Shown here one piece after another: positions 1 to 5,924 of a stretch of DNA of 8,916 nucleotides; within the stretch, counting starts at the first letter, position 1; the number at the start of each line of letters is the position of its first letter. The DNA comes from Chloroflexota bacterium (lineage in GTDB: Bacteria; Chloroflexota; Anaerolineae; Promineifilales; Promineifilaceae). The DNA is taken from the NCBI GenBank assembly GCA_008501785.1, contig QQUD01000409.1, positions 1-8,916 on the forward strand. The letters are read 5' to 3'. Both the position numbers and the translations under genes were made by a program. The notes beneath the pieces are model-generated. The model saw only the letters and a program-made list of their open reading frames with translations. It was not told where the DNA came from and did no database searches.

Positions 1-671
1 TAGTTGTTGATGGCAATGGCGATACTACAGGCAATTACACCCTTACTCTCAACCGTTTGGATGGTGATGACCAATCGATTAGTTACAATCAATCCATTAC
101 CAGTCTCATTGACCTTCCGGGAGACCAGGACCGCTACACTTTCCTTGCCAGTGCAGAGCATGACATATCTATCTTCCTCCAAGACCAAGCCAGCGGGACT
201 CTCACGCTTGAGCTTTATAAACCTGATGGCAGCTTTGTCACCGATTGCTATGCCAATGGCAGTTGTGAAATTGACATGACCTTGCCCAACAGTTCTGGCC
301 AATACACTATAGTTGTTGATGGCAATGGCGATACTACAGGCAATTACACCCTTACTCTCAACCGTTTGGATGGTGATGACCAATCGATTAGTTACAATCA
401 ATCCATTACCAGTCTCATTGACCTTCCGGGAGACCAAGACAGATATGTCTTCATCGGCGGTACTGGGCAGCATGTATCGATCTTGTTACAAGACCAAGCC
501 AGCGGAACCCTTACGTTAGAGCTTTATAAACCTGATGGCAGCTTTGTCACCGATTGCTATGCCAATGGCAGTTGTGAAATTGACATGACCTTGCCCAACA
601 GTTCTGGCCAATACACTATAGTTGTTGATGGCAATGGCGCGACCACAGGCGACTATACTCTTACTCTTTCT
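1..671 (+). repeat. In-frame tandem repeats, 309-bp period (103 aa, PPC-like)
   Basis: The string tagttgttgatggcaatggc starts at 1, 310 and 619, an exact 309-bp period. Two full units lie at 57-365 and 366-about 671, after the tail of an earlier unit (1-56). Bases 1-127 equal 310-436, with one synonymous change just after (128 versus 437), and 210-330 equals 519-639. Between these blocks, 132-209 versus 441-518 is clearly diverged and changes about 13 residues. The array continues upstream of the window. The pattern suggests recent duplication or gene conversion with one unhomogenised patch. Confidence 0.95.
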
Positions 672-2081
672 TGTCTTCAAAACTGCCCACCTGAAGCACC
701 TGGGGTTGATAGTGTGTCACCCGACCAAGGATTTTCTAATTTTTCAAATGACATCAATGTGTATGGTGATGGGTTTGTGAATGGGGCAGAAGTCAGTTTA
801 GGTTCAACTGTGCTGACCACTCAATTTATTGATTCAACTCACCTATATGCAACTGTGCCACCTGGATTAACGGCCGGTGTGTACGATGTGCTGGTTACTA
901 ATCCAGATGGTGGTATTGGCATTTTGCCGGACGGTTATACAGTACTCGATCCGAATGTGGATGATGATTTATTCGGTTACGCGCATGAGTTTTGGACCGA
1001 TCCGGTTGCACCACGTGAAGGCAAAGAGATGGATTTGGGGCTGATCGTGCATCGCCAGGGTGGAACGAGTACGCTGACAAATGTGGCTGTGCATTTTTAT
1101 GAAGGCACACCTTATACAGGCACTTACCTTGGTGAGGGTATCATTCCCTTGCTTTCTCCAAATGATAATGCCAGCACCGCTTCTGTGGATTGGACACCGA
1201 CAGCGGCAGGTGACTACAGCATATACGCAATTATCGATCCTGATAATAATGTTACCGAAACATTTGAAGATAACAATGTGGTGACTCGGACAGTAACTGT
1301 GCTGCCCACCATTACGGACACCACACCGCCCCATGTTGATAGCTTTATCATTAATGATGGTGCGTTTTTCACCTTTAGCCGCAATGTTACCTTTGATACA
1401 ACAGCCTCTGATCCCTCACCGGGCACAGGAGTGCGTCACCTTTATTTTATCGAATATCAATTCAGCCTTGCCGCATGGGAATGGGTGCCTGTCCAGACCT
1501 CTGGATGGCTTGATTATGAAAGCGCCCGGACTGATTATCCCTGGCAATTACGCCCCAGACCGGGCATAAAATATGTGCAGGCATGGGCGGCTGATGGTGC
1601 AGGAAATATATCGCTCAAACCGGGTTTTGATTTCATTTGCTCTATTCCTATTAGCGACATAGATACCATTTGGGCAGGTGAATCTCGCATCTATCGTTTC
1701 GATGTGACGGCGGGGCAGCGATTAACGGCCGTTTTAGACCCCACCTACGGCGATCCAGATTTATACGTGTGGGGACCACCAGGAGCCACAGGTTCACCTT
1801 GGATCAGCAATAAAAGCACTGGCACAGATGAAGTCAGTTTTATTGCTCCTGTCACTGGTGTCTATCAGGTAGAAGTGTATGGGTACACATTTGCAAGATA
1901 TACGCTTGATGTTGATATAACAAACAGCGGTGGGAACATCAATATCAATAACGTGAGCGCCACAAAAATATCCCCAGCGACTCCTATTATCCCCGTAAAC
2001 AGCGAACCCAATCCGCAGCATACATTGCCTGCAGCCCCTCCCGGTTCCTATTCAATTTTCCTTCCCTTTGTCAAAAAATAA
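1..2081 (+). CDS. Large secreted/surface multidomain protein, 3' part (PPC repeats, IPT/TIG, CARDB-like, Ig-like, PPC)
   Basis: The reading frame is open from the left edge (first full codon at 3) to a TAA at 2079-2081. At least 692 residues are visible and the start lies outside the window. Counting from the first visible codon: residues 1-18 end one repeat unit; residues 19-121 and 122-about 222 are two 103-residue units resembling bacterial pre-peptidase C-terminal (PPC) beta-sandwiches (DLPGDQDRY, ASGTLTLELYKPDG, NYTLTL). About 230-316 is IPT/TIG-like (VDSVSPDQG...VYGDGF). About 318-435 is CARDB-like, with the typical late TFEDNN. About 440-540 is Ig-like, opening with DTTPPHVDS. About 545-640 is a diverged PPC (GDPDLYVWGP). 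A Pro/Asn-rich spacer leads to the C-terminus FLPFVKK. Each repeat has CYANGSC, a possible disulfide. There is no catalytic domain here, and the missing N-terminus could be a peptidase or a pure adhesin. The beta-sandwich composition is well supported; the function is unknown. Confidence 0.85.
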   Translation, partial: VVDGNGDTTGNYTLTLNRLDGDDQSISYNQSITSLIDLPGDQDRYTFLASAEHDISIFLQDQASGTLTLELYKPDGSFVTDCYANGSCEIDMTLPNSSGQYTIVVDGNGDTTGNYTLTLNRLDGDDQSISYNQSITSLIDLPGDQDRYVFIGGTGQHVSILLQDQASGTLTLELYKPDGSFVTDCYANGSCEIDMTLPNSSGQYTIVVDGNGATTGDYTLTLSCLQNCPPEAPGVDSVSPDQGFSNFSNDINVYGDGFVNGAEVSLGSTVLTTQFIDSTHLYATVPPGLTAGVYDVLVTNPDGGIGILPDGYTVLDPNVDDDLFGYAHEFWTDPVAPREGKEMDLGLIVHRQGGTSTLTNVAVHFYEGTPYTGTYLGEGIIPLLSPNDNASTASVDWTPTAAGDYSIYAIIDPDNNVTETFEDNNVVTRTVTVLPTITDTTPPHVDSFIINDGAFFTFSRNVTFDTTASDPSPGTGVRHLYFIEYQFSLAAWEWVPVQTSGWLDYESARTDYPWQLRPRPGIKYVQAWAADGAGNISLKPGFDFICSIPISDIDTIWAGESRIYRFDVTAGQRLTAVLDPTYGDPDLYVWGPPGATGSPWISNKSTGTDEVSFIAPVTGVYQVEVYGYTFARYTLDVDITNSGGNININNVSATKISPATPIIPVNSEPNPQHTLPAAPPGSYSIFLPFVKK

Positions 2082-2113
2082 CTCCCCTAACCGAGTGACT
2101 TAACGTCCCAACA

Positions 2114-2151
2114 TTTGCCGATATTCTCAATAACATGAGAATATCGGCAAA
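2114..2151. terminator. Bidirectional terminator-like hairpin between convergent genes
   Basis: A perfect 16-bp inverted repeat (2114-2129 with 2136-2151, arm tttgccgatattctca) surrounds a 6-nt loop. With a small bulge it extends outward through AACA/TGTT at 2110-2113 and 2154-2157. It fills most of the 75-bp gap between the plus-strand secreted-protein stop (2081) and the minus-strand SPFH stop (2157). It could therefore end transcription from both sides. There is no long T-tract on either side, so classical intrinsic termination would be moderate. An mRNA 3'-end-stabilising role is the alternative. Confidence 0.75.
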
Positions 2152-2156
2152 GATGT

Positions 2157-3932
2157 TTAAGAATTATCTCCAAGCTGATTGCGCAGCAGCAGTGCCATTA
2201 GGCCATCTGCCATGCCGCCACCGTTACCATTGCTAACGGCCACATCAGGCACAACACGCACCTGCTGTTCACCGACGATTTGCATGAGCTGAACGGCCGT
2301 ATACCCTTCACCACCCAACGCTTCCACACCAGCACGATATGCCTCCGCCTTCGCCTGACCCGTATTCCGAATCGCATCCGCCTCACCCAGAGCACGCAGC
2401 TTGATTGCCTTTGCTTCACCACTGGCGTGCTTAATCGACGCCTGCGCCTTCAGTTCCGCAATTTGTACCCCCTGCTCCGACTTCACCATATCTTGCTGAA
2501 TATCGGCCAATTCAGTAGCTCGCACCAGCTCCTGCCGCTGCTGCTGCGCCATTTGCTGCACCTCAAACGTTTTGCGCTGCTCCTCTGCAATCTTGCGATC
2601 CGTTTGCGTCAGCATCAAATCATCTGGCGGTGTAATGTCTCCAATCAGCGTATCTAGTGCCTGCACATCATAAGCACTAATTGCCCGTCGAATATGCTGC
2701 GATGCCTCCACCTGCCGCTCACTGCGAGCACTGAGGAAATCAAGCACCGTATATTCCTGTGCTGAATTGCGGAAATAGTTGCCCACAATTGGTTGCAGCA
2801 CATGATCGACCAGATTTTGCACAGCCCCCACGCGTGAAATCACCTTCGGTGCATCGGTCGCACCAATGTGAATAATTTGGGCCACATCCAGATTAAAGGC
2901 AAACCCATCTTGCGAGCGTACCGTAATCGGCGACAGCTTGGCATCATATTTATGACTTTCGGTACGCGATGCCCAGTTCAGTACGATATTGGTCGTCGGC
3001 ACCAATTCAACTTTTAACACCCGCGTATTCAACGGATGCTTGCCTGGATACAGCGGCGTCACCCAGACTCCTTTGTGTCCTGGGTCCACCAAATTGCCAT
3101 GTTTAAACCCTTCGCCGCTCACATCTTTGTGCGCCTTGCCCACGTAGGCAATCACAATGCCCACATGCCCAATTGGAATTTCGGTCATAGGCACTTGCTC
3201 GATGCTCACAAACCACGGGTTTAAGTTCCACGAACCAGACAACAGTACCTGCTCTTGGAGACCGCGACGGCCGTTACTATCCAAAAACGTTTGTGCATTT
3301 TGAAAATTGTCATGCCCGTCTACCATTTGACCGGCAATTTCACCATCGTCAATAGAATGCCCATCGAGCGTGGTCACAATACCCACCCGATCTGGATGAA
3401 CCGTATACACATCGAGCGCGTCTGGGTCCATTTCATGTTGTGATGCACTGTGAGACGTGATCACCGTGAACAGCGCACTGTTAATGCGATATGTTCCGGC
3501 CGTCAGTATGCCCAACTGTCGCCCTTTTTCACCCCCGTTTTGCAAAAACTTGCGTGCATCTTGGAAATTGTCACATTCAACAATCTTACCCAAAATGCGC
3601 TCTGGCGGAATCGAAGCACCTGCGGCTGCCACAACCAAACCAATTTGCCCTTGCGGAATCACGGTCACGCGCACCTTCCTTACATTGTACTGCCAAGGAA
3701 ACAAGCTGAAATGCCATCCTGGAACTAAGGTGTCTGCTTGATAACCGGCCTCCCCCTTCAACGCAATTTGTGCGCCAGCTTCCAGCCGCGCCCCAAACTT
3801 CTTAACCACAATCCCCACTTCACGCTCTTTGATAATTACCAGGCCAAACAAAGATTTGCCAAAGATTATCAAGACAAATATCCCAATAATAAAAATCCCA
3901 AAATAAGCAGCTATTGCTGATGATGTAAACAT
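2157..3932 (-). CDS. SPFH/band-7 (flotillin-like) membrane protein with duplicated N-terminal modules
   Basis: The protein has 591 residues. The ATG at 3932 is chosen because AAGGA lies 7 nt upstream and a membrane segment follows at once (residues 6-25, AIAAYFGIFIIGIFVLIIFG). The in-frame extension to 4052 lacks recognisable protein character. Residues 31-320 hold four copies of a beta-module with the core VGIV (EVGIV 38, QIGLV 96, RVGIV 182, HVGIV 256). The second and third copies each continue with NFQ-x-A-x-x-FL and G-x-x-G-x-Q. Residues about 335-430 form the SPFH core (SPITVRSQDGFAFNLDVAQ). About 445-530 is a charged Ala/Glu/Gln-rich coiled coil ending in GEAKAIKLRALGEADAI, typical of flotillins. 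About 535-591 is a Gly-rich tail with GNGGG. The family scaffolds membrane microdomains and oligomerises; the exact role here is unknown. The N-terminal half is longer than in standard flotillins of about 450-500 residues. The gene is transcribed divergently from the STAND pair. Confidence 0.85.
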   Translation of the reverse strand: MFTSSAIAAYFGIFIIGIFVLIIFGKSLFGLVIIKEREVGIVVKKFGARLEAGAQIALKGEAGYQADTLVPGWHFSLFPWQYNVRKVRVTVIPQGQIGLVVAAAGASIPPERILGKIVECDNFQDARKFLQNGGEKGRQLGILTAGTYRINSALFTVITSHSASQHEMDPDALDVYTVHPDRVGIVTTLDGHSIDDGEIAGQMVDGHDNFQNAQTFLDSNGRRGLQEQVLLSGSWNLNPWFVSIEQVPMTEIPIGHVGIVIAYVGKAHKDVSGEGFKHGNLVDPGHKGVWVTPLYPGKHPLNTRVLKVELVPTTNIVLNWASRTESHKYDAKLSPITVRSQDGFAFNLDVAQIIHIGATDAPKVISRVGAVQNLVDHVLQPIVGNYFRNSAQEYTVLDFLSARSERQVEASQHIRRAISAYDVQALDTLIGDITPPDDLMLTQTDRKIAEEQRKTFEVQQMAQQQRQELVRATELADIQQDMVKSEQGVQIAELKAQASIKHASGEAKAIKLRALGEADAIRNTGQAKAEAYRAGVEALGGEGYTAVQLMQIVGEQQVRVVPDVAVSNGNGGGMADGLMALLLRNQLGDNS

Positions 3933-3939
3933 AATATTT

Positions 3940-3944
3940 TCCTT
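3940..3944 (-). promoter_or_regulatory. Ribosome binding site of the SPFH gene
   Basis: On the minus strand the sequence reads AAGGA, followed by a 7-nt spacer to the ATG at 3932. This site decides for the 3932 start over the longer frame reaching 4052. Confidence 0.75.
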
Positions 3945-4032
3945 ACTGCCATGATGCAAACAAAAACCAACAGCCCGAAACACATGCTGACGCAGGGTGC
4001 TGATTGTGGTCAGCAGGCAAGCGACAATAGTG

Positions 4033-4046
4033 GAAACGGCCGTTTC
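4033..4046. promoter_or_regulatory. 14-bp perfect palindrome, possible operator or octamer signature copy
   Basis: GAAACGGCCGTTTC is a perfect palindrome about 100 bp upstream of the SPFH start. It contains the octamer ACGGCCGT, which recurs across the window. It may be a local operator, or only another copy of the genome-wide octamer. Confidence 0.4.
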
Positions 4047-4171
4047 ACTCAATAAAAATATAAGACTATCGTTGGGTGATTACACGAGAAAATTACGTAG
4101 GATTACGCTGTTTCATATCCATCCTCCACCGGGGCGGTCAATTCATATCGCGCTGCTCAGCCCCTGAAAGC

Positions 4172-4220
4172 TTGGCTTTTTCGGAATAAACACAATTCCA
4201 TTCAATACTGAAAAAGCCGA
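4172..4220. repeat. Inverted repeat I in the divergent intergenic region
   Basis: The arm ggctttttc (4174-4182) pairs perfectly with gaaaaagcc (4210-4218). Wobble and Watson-Crick pairs extend this to 4172-4184 with 4208-4220. Inside it, ggaat (4183-4187) and attcc (4195-4199) can form an alternative small hairpin. It may act as a cruciform, RNA hairpin or protein site; the function is unknown. Confidence 0.6.
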
Positions 4221-4222
4221 AC

Positions 4223-4270
4223 GCTAATCCAAAAATTCCGTTTGATTAAAATCATATTTTTTGGATTAGC
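4223..4270. repeat. Inverted repeat II, 13-bp perfect arms
   Basis: The arm gctaatccaaaaa (4223-4235) is the exact reverse complement of 4258-4270, with a 22-nt AT-rich loop. It begins 2 bp after inverted repeat I. It is not at a gene end, so a simple terminator is unlikely unless an unseen transcript crosses it. A 5'-leader structure, a regulatory site or a small mobile-element relic are alternatives. Confidence 0.7.
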
Positions 4271-4543
4271 CTAACGCTGAAAAGGCTCGCATGTTGAGAC
4301 GTTTCGGCAAGCTTGGCCAACCTAATGAGATAATATTATTCACATTTATTCCCGTTGTCAACAATTTTGAGGGACTCACAAAGGGCAACACACTTTGCGT
4401 CTATCCCATCTAGACAGTCAACTTCATGTTAATACGTGGTTTTTGTCACATGGCCAATATCCCTATATCATAAGCGTGAACTGTAATCTCCAAACAGGAT
4501 TTGGGAAAAGTCAAAATCAAGAAAAATCAAATATTTTAGACGT

Positions 4544-4547
4544 GGAG
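4544..4547 (+). promoter_or_regulatory. Ribosome binding site of the STAND NTPase gene
   Basis: GGAG lies 9 nt before the ATG at 4557. It supports this start over an in-frame TTG at 4395, whose 54-residue extension resembles no domain. Confidence 0.65.
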
Positions 4548-4556
4548 TGGGTAACA

Positions 4557-5924
4557 ATGGAAAAAACTGTGCTGCCTAGCAAAGAAGCGTTTGCAACCCT
4601 ATTGAAACAAGCAATTCACAGAATTAAACGATTAACCAAAAAATTAGCACCCGAGATCAGGCAGGAATTAGGGAATGCGATTAACCGGAATGCAACCACT
4701 ATTGAACATTGGGGGCGTTCCGACAATCCCACATTACCCAAACAAACTGAACTCGAAGGATTAGCAGAAGCTATTTATGCCTATTTGTTGGATCAAGCAT
4801 GGCTGGATAAGTTCCTTTTACATGGGGGACATGCTGATCCGGACCCCTTTAGCGAGTATTTAGCGGACAAGCATGAAGAAAAGCCCCCTGCTCCACGAGC
4901 GGATAAGATTGTGGGGCGGGCTGAGTATATTCAAGCCATTAGAGAAAATCTTGAGAACCCTCGCGGTGATTTAATTATCACCATTGATGGATTGGGCGGG
5001 ATAGGGAAGACAGCGATTGCATCTAAAATCCACGATCTTTTTCTGCTTGACGCTTTATTTGACAAAGTAATCTGGATCAGTGCAGATCGGTCAGATATTC
5101 CCACCTTTTTGAAGGATTTAGACCCGTTTGACTTTGACACGATTCTCAACAGCATTGGGCAGCAGCTTGGGGAACAGGAGATCAAGAAGTTGGATTTGAC
5201 ACAGAAAGCAAACTTGATTCGCAATTTGCTAAAAAAGCAGCGCTGTCTCATCATTTTAGATAATTTAGAAACGGCCGATATTCCTCAATATGAAATTATT
5301 GAGTTATTACGGCCGTTTCTCAACCCCAGCCGTGCCTTACTCACCAGCCGTCGCCGTTTCACAGGAGACCTGTATCAAATTCATCTCAGTGGCCTTGAAG
5401 CAACCCAGGCAATCGAACTCATGAACCATCTCGGAAAAGAAAAATCAATTCCAATCATATTGCAAGGAGAACGCCATAATCTGAAACAAATTCATCAGGT
5501 TACTGGCGGCTCACCACTGGCTATTAAACTGGTCGTTGGGCTGCTCAAGCATGTGCCATTGCAAACCGCACTAAAACATCTGGAAAAAGCAACACCGCTT
5601 GACCGGGTGGCAAGTGAAGACGAGTATCTGAAGTTCTACCGCTATATTTTCATACAGGCATGGCGGCTGCTGAACGACGAAGATGAAAAACTGCTAATGG
5701 GTCTGGCCCAATTTAATCCAGCGGAAGGAATACCATTTGGACTCATCGCAAATATGCCGGGGTTGACACCAGAGCAACTCACCACTGGTATTCAATTTTT
5801 ATGGCGCTTATCCTTACTGGAAGTGCAAGAACAAACAAATTTGAAAGATATTCTTTACTATTTACACCCCCTTACCCGCTATTTCGTGCTGTCCGACATG
5901 GTGAAACGAGAAGATTTGTTATGA
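4557..5924 (+). CDS. STAND-family NTPase with HTH-like N-terminus and NB-ARC domain
   Basis: The protein has 455 residues. Residues about 10-90 form a helical domain that looks HTH-like (EIRQELGNAINRNATTIEHW, then PKQTELEGLAEAI and AWLDKFLLHGGH), similar to N-termini of NB-ARC proteins in Chloroflexota. A Pro-rich linker (about 100-115) leads to VGRAEYI (119-125) and a complete NB-ARC. This has Walker A GLGGIGKT (145-152), Walker B CLIILDNLE (230-238), a sensor-like LLTSRRR (261-267), GLPL-like GGSPLAIK (317-324), a winged-helix region (about 350-430) and an MHD-like LHPLTRYF (436-443). The key P-loop Lys/Thr and Walker B Asp are present, so an active nucleotide switch is likely. The protein stops right after the LHPLT motif, where single-chain relatives continue into TPRs. 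Those TPRs are encoded by the next gene, which overlaps by ATGA. Such proteins act in transcription control, signalling or anti-phage defence; which one applies here is not shown. Confidence 0.88.
   Translation: MEKTVLPSKEAFATLLKQAIHRIKRLTKKLAPEIRQELGNAINRNATTIEHWGRSDNPTLPKQTELEGLAEAIYAYLLDQAWLDKFLLHGGHADPDPFSEYLADKHEEKPPAPRADKIVGRAEYIQAIRENLENPRGDLIITIDGLGGIGKTAIASKIHDLFLLDALFDKVIWISADRSDIPTFLKDLDPFDFDTILNSIGQQLGEQEIKKLDLTQKANLIRNLLKKQRCLIILDNLETADIPQYEIIELLRPFLNPSRALLTSRRRFTGDLYQIHLSGLEATQAIELMNHLGKEKSIPIILQGERHNLKQIHQVTGGSPLAIKLVVGLLKHVPLQTALKHLEKATPLDRVASEDEYLKFYRYIFIQAWRLLNDEDEKLLMGLAQFNPAEGIPFGLIANMPGLTPEQLTTGIQFLWRLSLLEVQEQTNLKDILYYLHPLTRYFVLSDMVKREDLL

Larger units (their letters stand above)
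3933..4556. other. Divergent intergenic region, no gene supported
   Basis: 624 bp separate the starts of the SPFH gene (minus) and the STAND NTPase gene (plus). It must carry both promoters, but no convincing -35/-10 pair with proper spacing could be picked out. AT-rich candidates for a -10 are taatat at 4331-4336 (plus) and the complement of 4057-4062 (minus). It holds a 14-bp palindrome (4033-4046) and two consecutive inverted repeats (4172-4220, 4223-4270), with aagcttggc repeated at about 4169 and 4309. Short frames inside it show no recognisable protein features. Confidence 0.6.

Noticed and set aside
1..671. CRISPR-like array
   Set aside because: The 309-bp period is an exact multiple of three and encodes a protein domain; there are no short spacers.
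969..1334. 121-codon open frame on the minus strand inside the secreted-protein gene
   Set aside because: It is antisense to clear IPT/CARDB coding sequence, and its translation is rich in Cys/His/Ile/Arg without domain character.
2052..2081. LPxTG sortase signal at the left protein's C-terminus
   Set aside because: The sequence is LPFVKK at the very end, with no Thr-Gly and no following membrane segment.
2280..2657. 125-codon open frame on the plus strand inside the SPFH gene
   Set aside because: A shadow of the Ala/Glu/Gln-rich coiled-coil region, giving a Leu/Arg-rich low-complexity product.
3933..4052. In-frame N-terminal extension of the SPFH protein to 4052
   Set aside because: The start at 3932 has a good ribosome binding site and is followed directly by the membrane anchor; the extension has no such support and contains the 14-bp palindrome.
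4291..4413. Possible 40-codon small gene (ATG at 4291, TAG at 4411) with AAAGG 5 nt upstream
   Set aside because: No recognisable protein features; it overlaps the intergenic repeats' flank and a frame of this size is common by chance in AT-rich DNA.
4395..4556. TTG start for the STAND NTPase, adding 54 residues
   Set aside because: No ribosome binding site or domain in the extension; the ATG at 4557 has GGAG at proper spacing and begins the helical domain.
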